From NCBI RefSeq assembly GCF_000764495.1, contig NZ_JRLB01000036.1:1-39317 (forward strand): a DNA stretch of 39,317 nucleotides, read 5' to 3'. Positions within the stretch are counted from its first letter, which is position 1. Every line of letters begins with the position of its first letter. The stretch is from Nitrincola sp. A-D6 (GTDB taxonomy: Bacteria; Pseudomonadota; Gammaproteobacteria; Pseudomonadales; Balneatricaceae). A program made the position numbers and the translations under genes. The notes under the pieces are model-generated. The model was given only the letters and a program-made list of their open reading frames with translations, was not told the DNA's origin and searched no databases. This document shows, piece by piece, positions 1 through 9,045 of this stretch.

Positions 1-304
1 ATGAGACCGGATACACGTAGGCAGTCGTACCTTGGCTTCGATCAAACAAAGTGCTTGCAAAAGAGGAGGAGTCCATACACGCTTTTCGTCATCCTGACCG
101 CTCCACTGCCGCCGTCCGGGCGGCAGAGGGTCACCCCAAAGCGATACCACCACCCTGCTCAAATCCCTGTGCCAAATTCAATCGCATACGGATTGCTGCA
201 CGACAGTAAAGGTCATCGTTTATACCGACTCCAGAAGGCTTGGGGGTTTTAGACTTTACGCTGGCACCCAAGTTTGAGAGGCTGATGGGATTGGAGCTGG
301 CTGA

Positions 305-360
305 CCCTGTGCGCCAGGGATGGCGCGCTGGAGCCCCCAGGGATGGGTTTATGGCGTGTC
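305..360. repeat. Intergenic repeat with CCAGGGATGG units
   Basis: The ten-base word CCAGGGATGG occurs at 314-323 and again at 337-346, a period of 23 bases. The first copy sits inside a perfect 6-bp stem with a 4-base loop (311-326, GCGCCA/TGGCGC). The second is flanked by runs of C and G that could also fold. The structure resembles short dispersed intergenic repeats of marine gammaproteobacteria, but that family resemblance is from memory and was not tested. Confidence 0.5.
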
Positions 361-378
361 AGACAGATCCGATCCCAT

Positions 379-446
379 TAGCCCTAGCCCTCTACCTAGC
401 CCTATAAAGCCCTAAGCCCTACTAAAAAAGCCCTGCTAGCCCTAAC
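379..446. repeat. Degenerate GCCCT/TAGCCCT array
   Basis: Seven GCCCT words start at 381, 387, 399, 409, 416, 430 and 439, mostly preceded by TA or AA, with irregular spacing of 6 to 14 bases. The array lies just beyond the stop of the deacylase-like gene (457-459). It looks like a decayed simple-sequence repeat. No function is evident. Confidence 0.6.
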
Positions 447-456
447 CCCGAATCCT

Positions 457-1508
457 TTAAAGCTGATCCGCAAATGGATGATCTTCCGCAACCAGCGCTT
501 CCTGATAGCTTTCCACCCGATCCGCTACCAGATCAGTACGATGAAACTGAGCGATGTGAATAAGGGCATCGCTTCATTCACCAGTGGCAGTTTCAACAGC
601 CCTATCACGATGCCGCTTAAGGGTGACCAGATCTCTTCTTCCGACTCGCCAAAAGGATCAGCGACGATACCCAGTAGCGTCTGATCCTTAGTGACCCTTT
701 CACCCTCTTTGACATTGGCACGAAAGATACCGCTTTGCGGTGCCCGCACCCAGCTACTCGAGCGGGCCACTAAGGGCTCTTTAAAGCCAGCTTTGCGCGA
801 CTTGGGTAGCATCTCTAATGCACGCATCACACTCAGAATGCCATTCACACCACCACGGATGGAGACCTCATCAAAACGTAGTGCTTCACCGGCTTCGTAC
901 ACCAGCATCGGCGTTTTTTTCTCGTAGGCGGTCTGGCGTAGTGAACCCTCACGTAAGGGAGCATTGAGAATCACCGGGGTGGCGAAGGCTTTGGCCAGTG
1001 CCAGGGTTTCAGGGTCGTCCAGGTTGGCGCGAATCTGTGGCAGGTTGGAGCGGTTGATAGCGCCTGTGTGCAGGTCGATGCCATGGGTGGCCTTGCTTAC
1101 CACTTCATTCATAAACAGGCGTGCGGTGCGTGCCGCCAGGGAACCTTTGGCCGAACCGGGAAAGCTGCGGTTCAGATCGCGTCGATCGGGCAGATAACGG
1201 CTCTGGTTGATAAAGCCATACAGGTTGACGACCGGCACGGCCATCAGTGTGCCTTTCATGCGCCGCAGGGCTGGAAGACGTAGCAGACGGCGGATAATTT
1301 CTACACCGTTGATCTCATCACCATGCAGGGCGGCACAGATAAACAGCACGGGACCTGTCTGGCGGCCGCAGATCACCTGTACCGGCATAATCGCCTCGGT
1401 ATGGGTGTAGAGTTTACCCACTTCCAGATCGACCGTGCGTCGCTCACCCGGTTGCAGCGTTTCACCACCAACAGTGATCGGCTGATTGGGTTTGAAGCCT
1501 GCGCCCAT
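457..1508 (-). CDS. Succinylglutamate desuccinylase/aspartoacylase family protein (frameshifted)
   Basis: This is a zinc-dependent M14-like deacylase of the AstE/aspartoacylase family, about 350 residues once repaired. The zinc site is recognisable as ALHGDEINGVE (about residues 59-69) with the later IDLHTG motif, and DLNRSFPG is the substrate-loop signature. The C-terminal part (WVRAPQSGIFRANVKEGERV onward) is the biotinyl-lipoyl-like barrel seen in this subfamily. The frame open from 1508 runs into a stop at 525. Restoring one G near base 572 (GAAGGCGAT) continues with EGDALIHIAQFHRTDLVADR and ends at 457-459. The start follows the rimK stop by two bases, so the two are almost certainly co-transcribed. 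In this family placement beside rimK is common, and a role in removing or recycling amino-acid adducts is possible. The substrate is unknown. Confidence 0.85.
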
Positions 1509-1510
1509 GC

Positions 1511-2415
1511 TTACCCCTGCCCTTTGGTCTGGGTGCGGTTAGGTTTTGCATTTTTTTCAATAAAATCAATTATCTGATCAGCAATATCCTTACCGGATGC
1601 CGCTTCAATGCCTTCCAGTCCCGGCGAGGAATTCACTTCCATCACCACAGAGCATGATTGGAGCGTAACAGGTCAACACCACAGACATTCAGCCCCATAA
1701 CTTTGGCGGCACGAAGCGCCGTTGTGCGTTCTTCTGGTGTTATACGACAAAGTACCGCCGAGCCGCCGCGGTGCAGGTTGGAACGGAACTCACCCTCTTT
1801 GGCCTGACGCTTCATTGCCGCGACCACTTTGCCACCGACAACAAAGGCACGGATATCAGCGCCTTTGGCTTCCTTGATAAACTCCTGCACCAGAATATGC
1901 TGTTTCAGTCCCATAAACGCCTGGATAACGCTCTCAGCGGCTTGATTGGTTTCTGCCAAGACCACGCCAACGCCCTGAGTGCCTTCGAGCAGCTTGATCA
2001 CCGCCGGTGCGCCACCGACAATACCGAGCAGGTCTTCTATATCATCAGGAGAGTGGGCAAAGCTGGTCACTGGCAAGCCTATACCCCGGCGTGACAACAG
2101 CTGCAAACTGCGCAGCTTGTCGCGTGAACGGGAAATAGCCACCGATTCATTCAACGGATAGACATTCATCATTTCAAACTGACGCAGTACGGCGGTACCG
2201 TAGAAGGTAATCGATGCACCGATACGCGGAATGACTGCATCAAAGTTTTCCAGCACTTCACCACGGTAGTGAATCTGCGGGTTGTGTGAGGCGATGTTCA
2301 TATAGCAACGCAAGGCATCGATCACCCGTACTTCATGTCCACGATTTTTAGCCGCTTCGACCAGACGACGAGTAGAGTAAAGTTTGGGGTTTCGCGAAAG
2401 AATAGCAATTTTCAT
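1511..2415 (-). CDS. rimK: RimK-type alpha-L-glutamate ligase (frameshifted)
   Basis: ATP-grasp ligase of the RimK family. In E. coli it adds glutamate to the C-terminus of ribosomal protein S6. The N-terminal pre-ATP-grasp domain ([19 protein letters not shown]) and the ATP-grasp core ([51 protein letters not shown]) are clear. The frame starting at 2415 stops early at 1642, after LLRSNHALW. Restoring one G at about 1653 gives [20 protein letters not shown], the expected metal-binding end of the fold, and the stop moves to 1511-1513. The total is 301 residues, the usual RimK length. The next gene starts two bases later. A 16-bp perfect palindrome lies 64 bases upstream of the start. Confidence 0.92.
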
Positions 2416-2478
2416 ACTGGGGCTCCGCCGTCGGCGATCTGATAGGCTTTAAGGATTCAAGCAACTGGGTTTAAGTTT

Positions 2479-2494
2479 ATCAGTGATCACTGAT
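2479..2494. promoter_or_regulatory. Perfect 16-bp palindrome upstream of rimK
   Basis: ATCAGTGATCACTGAT is fully self-complementary and lies 64 bases before the rimK start codon in an AT-rich 174-bp gap between rimK and polB. The size and position suit an operator for a dimeric regulator. It has no loop, so it is a poor RNA hairpin. The regulator is not identifiable from sequence alone. Confidence 0.45.
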
Positions 2495-2589
2495 GCGTAT
2501 ATTACAGACTAGATGATAGTGAACGATCCTGAACAGGTTTGGCAATTGTAGCGTGTAATCGCCCTGTGAGAATAGTGTTTTTATCAGCC

Positions 2590-4951
2590 TTAGAATAAGG
2601 GTAGCTGCGGCCGGGTCAGATCATCAAATTGTAAACCGACAAAGGGTAGAATGCTGTCGGCAACAGGGCGCAACTGTTTATCAATGTAGTGTTGATAGTC
2701 GATGGCGGAGGTCTGTATTTCAGCGGCTTCCGGGCCATTCACGCTCATTACATAAGTGATGGTATCACCCTGTTGCAGGGGTGCGGGCAAGCCCTGATCA
2801 CGGTACCACTGACACAATTGCCGCGCCGCCCGCACATGCGGTGGTACATTGCGCTGATAACTGTCCAGCGGGCGACGCAAGCGCCGATGATAAACCAGTT
2901 CAGCATCACGTTCACCCGCGAGCAATTCCGCCACACGGGATTGAATCAGCGCTTCGCAGGTTGATCGGCAAAAATCTGCGCAAACAGGGTCTGCTGGAAA
3001 TCTTTAGCCAGACGCGTCCAGTCACTACGTACCTGCTCCAGGCCCTTAAATACCAGTGTACTACTGCCATCTGGCGCCTGCCTGAGTCCGGCATAGCGCT
3101 TTTTACTGCCCAGTTCCGAATCACGCATACGCGGCATCAGAAAGCGCAGATAACAGGCTTCATACTGCAACTCCAATGCCGAAGTCAGTCCATAGGTCTT
3201 CTGTATCCTCTCCTGCCACCAGTGATTTAATGCCCCGGCTAATTTGGGCCCCTGAGCATCAGCTTGCTGGACCGACAAGTCGTTGCCCAGCCAGACAAAT
3301 ACTGAATCTGTATCACCATAAATCACCTTGAAACCAAACTCGGCTTCGATCTGGACAGCGGTTTCGGTGAGTATCTCATGGCCACGCATAGTGATAGAGG
3401 CAGACAAACGCTGGTCATAAAAACGGCATACATCGGAACCCAGCACACCATAACAGGCATTCATTTGGATTTTGATCGCTTGTGACAGCGCCGCATTACC
3501 GTCTTGCTTGGCCTGGTCACGGGCCTGCCAGAGGTGCTCAATAATACCTGGCAGTATCGCTTGATCACGACTGAATAGCGCGCCTAAAAATCCCGGTACG
3601 GTGTGATTCTCTCCAGCATCTTGCTGCCTTAGCCCAAGGGTAAGTCCTAGCGGGTCAATCTGGAAGGTACGAATAATGCTGGGGTACAGGCTTTTGAAAT
3701 CCAACACCAGTACATTGCGATACAAGCCAGGCACAGATTCCATCACATGACCACCGGGTACATGGTCGCCGGTTTGCCCTGAGGCATATTCGGGGGCAAC
3801 AAAACCGGCGCGATGCAGTGTGGGCAGATAGAGATTATCAAACGCCTGTGAAGAACCCCCTACCTTGTCCAGCGCCAAGCCGGTCAGGCGGGTACGTTCT
3901 GTCAGGTAATCAATCAACCCGGCTTTGGCAAAGATTTCGCTGACCAGACGGCAATCTTCAAGATTGTAGTGTGCCAGGCTGATTGATCTTCAGCAAACAG
4001 GCGCTGAATTTCCTGGCCACGGTCATTGACTGAATCGATCGCTTTACCGCGACCCAGTAGCGCCTGGGCGACAAACTCCAGATTGTAGCGCTCGAACTGC
4101 CAGGTTGCGCCTTTCAGGGTATCGATACCATCCAGCACCACCCGACCCGCCAGGCGCGCATAGTGGCGGTTTTGGCCATAACTGCCTACGCGCAGCACCT
4201 GACGGTCACGCCCCAGTTGCATGCGTACCCCTAACGCTTCAGCCCGACGTTGCAAAACCCGCAGATCAAAGCCGATAACATTCCAGCCAATCAGAATATC
4301 CGCATCGAACTCCTGAACTGCAGCGACAAATTGCTGCAACAGGCGCTTTTCATCTGCACAGTAGGTAATAAGGGGATGCGACTTTTTCGGCCCCATTTCT
4401 GGCGCCAATTCCGACCCCACCATCATCACGCGCTCGTACCCCTCCGACTGCAAGGCAATGGACAGAATACGATCGGCTTTCATGGTGGTTTCAATATCCA
4501 GCGACAATACCCGGAAGACTGGCTTAATATCGATGGGAGTCAGACGGCTTTTGGCTCCTGCTTCGGTCCAGGCGGCTCCGGCAAAAATAAAGCGCTCCAT
4601 TAAATACCTGTCGGCCGGACGGATATCTTCTTCCATCATGGCGATACCCGAAGCTTTCAGACGCTCAATCACTGTGTGCCAACTGGCCAGTGTACGGCAG
4701 TAGAGTGCGGCCACCGGTTGTTCCAGGAGGTTTTTCAGTGCCAGACTTTGCCAGCGCCAGCCATTCAAACCCTGTAGCTGTTGCGCTATCGCGGCCTGAT
4801 CCTGCTGACGCACAAATAATACCGCTTCCTGACCCGGCAGGCTGACGAGTTTTGCACCCTGCGCAGACACCAGCCAGTAACTTAACTCAATACCTTCAGA
4901 TGTATCGCGCTGATGGCGGGTTAATGGAAAACCCTGTAGGACATCAGACAT
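2590..4951 (-). CDS. polB: DNA polymerase II, family B (two frameshifts)
   Basis: Family B polymerase with 3'-5' proofreading exonuclease, known in E. coli for SOS-induced replication restart and lesion bypass. Exonuclease motifs I (SLDIETT) and II (GWNVIGFDL) are in the first fragment. Exo III (HYNLEDCRLV) appears only when one base is restored near 3974. The polymerase motifs DFKSLYPSII and YGDTDSVFVW follow. A second missing base near 2955 (GCGGAAGCG) joins ADQPA to ALIQSRVAELLAGERD and the conserved C-terminus. Repaired length is about 787 residues, matching Pol II. The ATG at 4951 is preferred to a TTG six bases upstream. The start overlaps the mvaD stop by 8 bases. No LexA box was recognised directly upstream, as expected if it is read through from mvaD. 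Confidence 0.92.
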
Positions 4952-5938
4952 CACCAAATGGCTGGATCACTTCCATATCCGGGAACTGGCGCATCACCTC
5001 AGCCAGTGTGCCCGACTCAAACAGCAACTTCAGATTCGGTCCGGCATCCATGGTGAAATAAATAGGCAGGCCATCCTGACGCAGTTTCCAGATTTTATGC
5101 ATCATTTTCAGTGAATCCGGCTGCCAGTACACCAGCGGTGGCCAGGATGCCAGCATGGTGGCATGCATCGACAGGGCATTGTGTTCAGCTGTACGGCCCA
5201 GACTTTCAAAATTCTGCTCGGCGATAGCCTGCTTCAGTAACTGCAGATCAGCTGCCGCCTGTAACGGCCAGCTCTGATAAAGATGCGCTGTTTCCACAGT
5301 ACGCTGCATACCACTGCGTGAATCTGTGGCTTTAACAGAAGCATCGACCTTGATCAGACCGATACACAAACCCGGCCAATCACTTTGCATGGCAATAGCA
5401 TGGCTGTCGCGGCCATCATCCGCTGCCCCATTTGCCACTCAACAAAACCAGAGTATATAGACCGGCAGGCACTGCCACTGCCAAGACGCGCCACAACTGA
5501 TAACTGTTCTTTACTGAGCTGCAGGCCAAAACTATCATTAACCGCCTGAGCGAGGGCGGCAAAGCCCGAAGCCGATGAGGCCAGTCCGGCGGCTGTTGGA
5601 ATGGAATTACGGGTGGTGACACGGAAATGATTTTGTTCCGCGTCACGAAACAGATCCAAAAAAGCACTGATACGCTGGCAAAAAGGCGCTGAAGGCACAA
5701 GTTTTTCGCCATTGAGCCAGATTTCATCAGCTGAATAGTCAATCGGTACCAAACGGGTATGTGTGCCCAGATGGCCCAGCGACACAGACAAGGATGCATT
5801 AACCGGCAGATTTAACTGCTGATCACGCTTTCCCCAGTATTTACACAAGGCGATATTACTGGGTGCAAAATGTTCGTCTGACGCTGTGGTTATTACGCCA
5901 GGCGCTAACCAGCCAGCCAGGGTGGCACGTTTATCCAT
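4944..5938 (-). CDS. mvaD: Diphosphomevalonate decarboxylase (frameshifted)
   Basis: GHMP-superfamily enzyme that converts mevalonate diphosphate to isopentenyl diphosphate with ATP, the last step of the classical mevalonate route. Diagnostic features are APSNIALCKYWGKRD near residue 26, the ATP loop IPTAAGLASSASGFAALA, GSGSACRSIYSGFVEW, and the C-terminal YFTMDAGPNLKLL. The frame breaks near 5427, where a run of four C on the plus strand (four G in the gene) should be five. Repair gives EWQMGAADDGRDSHAIAM and a product of 331 residues, the usual bacterial length. The ATG at 5938 is chosen because the longer frame upstream lies inside the preceding GGDEF gene. The gene starts only 7 bases after that gene's stop and overlaps polB, so it appears to belong to the signalling-gene transcript and not directly to the other mva genes. 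Confidence 0.93.
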
Positions 5939-5945
5939 GTAGTCC

Positions 5946-7247
5946 TCAGATATTGTTGGTGAAGCAGTAGCGATTTTTACCCTGCTCCTTGGCAAGGTAC
6001 ATGGCGGCATCTGCTGCAATAATATAGTCTTCCGGCTTTTTCAGTGGCTGTCCGCGAATAAAGCACGCACCAATACTCACCGTGACTTCCAGGGCAATAC
6101 CACACCAGTCTATTGGTTCACGCGCTGTGGCCACCAAACGTTGCAGTACCTGCTCCGTGGACTGCTGATCCACTTGCCCCTGCAGCAGTAATAAAAACTC
6201 ATCACCACCCAAGCGCGCTAAGGTATCATCTTCGCGCAAGCAAGCCTTCATTTTCTCAGACAGCGCTTCTAATAAAAAGTCACCCGCCGCATGTCCGTGG
6301 GTATCATTAACAGCTTTAAAGCCATCCAGATCCAGAAAAGCCAGCGTCAAGGGGCTTTGGGTGCGCCTTACAGACACCAGTGCCTGCTGAAAGCGGTCCA
6401 TAAACAGGGTGCGATTGGGCAGATTGGTCAGAGCATCATGGTAAGCCAGATAGTTAACCTTGTCCTGTGCCGCTTTTTTCTGGGTAATATCGGAGAACAA
6501 CGCCACATACTGCACGACCTGCCCCAATGCATCATGCACAGCACTGATATTCATAGTTTCAACCACCAGACTGCCATCTTTGCGGCGGTTCCATATTTCA
6601 CCTTCCCAACTCCCCTTTGAAGCCAAAGTAGCAAACATCTGATCAAAAAAATCGGCACTATGGTGACCCGAGTTAAGAATCGCAGGTGTACACCCGATCA
6701 CATCATCAGCACTATAGCCAGTGATCTCACTAAAGGCGGCATTCACCTGGAGAATCTGTTGCTCGGCATCAGTGATCATGATCGCTTCACGTGCATGCCG
6801 GAATACAGCCATGGCCAGACGCTCGGATGCATCGCGTTCATGCCGGAGGATTGCATAGCGGATCGCTTTACGAATCCAACGCCCTTCTGAGCCCTTACTC
6901 AGATAATCTTCCGCACCGGCTTCAATTGCCGCTTCTGTAGCCGCCTGATCATCCAAACCGGTCAATACCACTACTGGCACATCCGGAAACAGCTGATAGC
7001 ATCGCCGAACAGTGGCGACACCGGTCGAGTCCGGCAGGTTAAGATCAAGCAGGATCGCATTCGGCACCAACTTGTGCTGCTTGACCTGCGTCTCGGCATC
7101 TTTCAGTGATACGGCCAACACGATTTGATAGGCTTGGGCGCCCTGCTCTTCAAGCTGCAGTCTGATAAGCTGTGCATCTCCCGGCTCATCTTCTATCACC
7201 AGTATTAATGGCACTGGACTTTCAGCGTCTACCACTGCTTGTTTCAT
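5946..7247 (-). CDS. REC-PAS-GGDEF diguanylate cyclase response regulator
   Basis: A 433-residue cytoplasmic protein that should make cyclic di-GMP from two GTP under phosphorelay control. The order is a receiver domain (about 12-130; acidic pocket VIEDEPGDAQ, phospho-acceptor LLDLNLPD, lysine in LSKGSEG), a PAS domain (about 145-260; AREAIMITDAEQQILQVNAA) and a GGDEF domain (about 270-433). The active-site GGDEF is intact. The product-inhibition I-site RxxD (REDD) sits five residues before it, so feedback inhibition is expected. The gene follows a single-domain receiver by 27 bases and precedes mvaD by 7. Together with the two upstream kinases it looks like one phosphorelay. Its PAS is clearly related to that of the GGDEF-EAL protein at 24854-26941. 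Confidence 0.93.
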   Translation of the reverse strand: MKQAVVDAESPVPLILVIEDEPGDAQLIRLQLEEQGAQAYQIVLAVSLKDAETQVKQHKLVPNAILLDLNLPDSTGVATVRRCYQLFPDVPVVVLTGLDDQAATEAAIEAGAEDYLSKGSEGRWIRKAIRYAILRHERDASERLAMAVFRHAREAIMITDAEQQILQVNAAFSEITGYSADDVIGCTPAILNSGHHSADFFDQMFATLASKGSWEGEIWNRRKDGSLVVETMNISAVHDALGQVVQYVALFSDITQKKAAQDKVNYLAYHDALTNLPNRTLFMDRFQQALVSVRRTQSPLTLAFLDLDGFKAVNDTHGHAAGDFLLEALSEKMKACLREDDTLARLGGDEFLLLLQGQVDQQSTEQVLQRLVATAREPIDWCGIALEVTVSIGACFIRGQPLKKPEDYIIAADAAMYLAKEQGKNRYCFTNNI

Positions 7248-7274
7248 ACAAACTCGTACCTAATCAGGAAAATC

Positions 7275-7721
7275 TCAACCTTGCTTTTGCGGATGGCGCA
7301 CCAGTGCAACCCAGTAGTCTTCAAGCGTTTGCACCTGACGAATAAAATCATCAATATCGACCGGTTTGACAACATAGCCTGCGGCGCCCAGGTTATAGGA
7401 CGTGAGGATATCACTCTCAGAATCTGAAGTGGTCAAAACCACCACAGGAATATGACGCAGAGCGCCATCCTGCTTTATTTTTTCCAAAAACTGCCGACCA
7501 CTCATGCGCGGCATATTCAGATCCAGGAGAATCAGATCTGGCTGCACTTCATCGGCATAGCCGGACTCACGCCGCAAAAAACTGAATGCTTCAACACCAT
7601 CCTTCACATGGCTCAGGTTAACCAGTACTTTGTTTTCTTCAAAGGCGAGACGAATCAGGTGTGCATCGGCAGGCTCATCTTCAATCAGCAGTACACGGAA
7701 CAGCGAGTCAGAGTCTATCAT
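7275..7721 (-). CDS. Single-domain response regulator (Rcp1-like)
   Basis: A 148-residue stand-alone receiver. The acidic pair is in LLIEDEPADAHLIRLAF, the phosphorylated aspartate in LILLDLNMPRMSG, the switch threonine in VVLTTSDSE and the lysine in YVVKPVD. The extended loop and the length match the Rcp1 class, which typically pairs with phytochrome-type or PAS histidine kinases. There is no output domain, so it probably relays phosphate or acts by protein contact. Its start codon overlaps the stop of the upstream kinase (ATGA), indicating translational coupling, and the kinase is its likely partner. Confidence 0.92.
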   Translation of the reverse strand: MIDSDSLFRVLLIEDEPADAHLIRLAFEENKVLVNLSHVKDGVEAFSFLRRESGYADEVQPDLILLDLNMPRMSGRQFLEKIKQDGALRHIPVVVLTTSDSESDILTSYNLGAAGYVVKPVDIDDFIRQVQTLEDYWVALVRHPQKQG

Positions 7722-9045
7722 AGAGTTGGATCCGGTATTGAAAACTCAATCATCAAGCCAGTCTCCATGCCATCATAGACATGCACCCAGCCACCTTTTT
7801 TTTCCACCATTTTACGTAACACTGTCAGACCCATGCCGGTACTTGTACCAGAACCTAAGTCTGGATCATTAACGATACGGGAAAACATTTCAAATATCTG
7901 TTCGCGGTATTCTGGCTCAATACCGCGACCATTGTCGATAAACTGAATCAGTGTATAGCCAGCCTGCTTCAGGGATTTCACCTCAATCTGTAACGGTTTA
8001 TCTGCACAGGCATTATTCAGACTGTTATCCAGTAATATTCTGAAAATTTGTTGCATATAGCTTTTCGGAAAATATACTTTGGCGACAGCAAAGTTCAGCT
8101 CGACACTGACGTTGATCAGGCGATCACTGAATTCTGCTTCACGCATCTGTTGCTCAATAATTGCCGATAGCTCGATGAGTCGAGATGGCGGATCGACCTG
8201 ATCCAGTGCCAGATAGCGCTGAATATCGCGCACTAAATAACTTAAACGCAACGCCTGCTGATGGATAAAATCGACTGAGACTCGCACATCCTGATCTGTC
8301 TCGACCAAGCCTTTTTGATACAAACGCTGGGCAAAACTCACCAGACGACGTGCCGGTTCCTGGAAATGATGCGCCATGATTTCATTCAGACGCAGCAACT
8401 CCCGGTTATATTTTTCTTGCTGACGTAGCAGATAGGTACGTTCTTTCTGCGAACGAAACAGCCTGAGAGACAACCAGATCAACAAGAGAATAGCCAACAT
8501 CTGCAAAATGACTGCCGTAAATAATAGGCGCTGACGGCTGGCTTTTTCTAGCTCCAGCGCTTGCAGCTGCAGATCAACCATCTCTTCCAAACGCTCCTGA
8601 TAGTGCCAGATTGCCTGATCAGCATGGCGTCCCGGAGTGATATCATTGATTACCGACAGCAAGCGTACCTGCCATCAAACTGATAGGGATGACTACGCAC
8701 TTCTACAGTGCGTATATCGCCATCGGCCAGTACATGACGAAACACAAAGTAGTTACGCCCTTGTCTGGCCGCCATCTGCATCTCTTCAGCCACCTGTGCC
8801 GGGGTCAGTGTATTCAATGAATGAATGGAGAGCGTCTGCAATGTATCACGGCTGTAGCCATAAAAAGCTTCTGCGGCCGGGTTGACATCGTTTATCTCAC
8901 CGGTCGACGGATCAATCAATAACATGACTGAATCATGGCGCTGGAAGAACTCATACAGGCTGGCATCAGGATGGTCATCTGCCTGAGAGCTCAAGGCAAA
9001 CAACACTATTACCCAGCCCAGTATGCTCTGCTTTAGTCTACGCAT
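7718..9045 (-). CDS. Membrane-bound PAS sensor histidine kinase (frameshifted)
   Basis: Sensor kinase of about 442 residues after repair. An N-terminal hydrophobic signal (MRRLKQSILGWVIVLFALSS) is followed by a PAS domain with GEINDVNPAAEAFYGYSRD, then a coiled segment and a transmembrane helix (LLFTAVILQMLAILLLIWLS). By topology the PAS would therefore be periplasmic. HisKA phospho-acceptor is in IMAHHFQEPARR; the ATPase N-box (LLDNSLNNAC), G1 (DNGRGIEP) and G2 (STGMGLTVLRKM) are present. The frame breaks near 8668: one missing base restores FDGRVRLLSVINDI, the normal end of a PAS domain. The start overlaps the upstream kinase by 13 bases and the stop overlaps the downstream receiver by 4. 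Confidence 0.88.

Larger units (their letters stand above)
1..456. other. Gene-poor left edge with repeats
   Basis: No convincing gene is visible. A frame open from base 1 to 252 on the plus strand has no recognisable domain and no start context inside the window. The stretch contains a GC-rich hairpin at 106-126 (8-bp stem, 5-base loop, without a U-tract on either strand), a repeat element at about 305-360 and a run of GCCCT words at 381-443. All lie downstream of the leftward gene ending at 457, so this may be its 3' region and a dispersed-repeat landing site. Confidence 0.5.

Noticed and set aside
1..252. 83-codon open frame at the left edge, plus strand
   Set aside because: No recognisable domain, no visible ribosome site because it begins at the window edge, and it spans a GC-rich hairpin. 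It is probably non-coding.
379..446. Linear-replicon telomere
   Set aside because: The array is short, irregular, internal to the window and next to ordinary genes; there is no hairpin end or telomere gene.
2590..4957. Three separate small genes in the polB region
   Set aside because: The fragments carry consecutive motifs of one family B polymerase, and the missing Exo III motif appears when a single base is restored.
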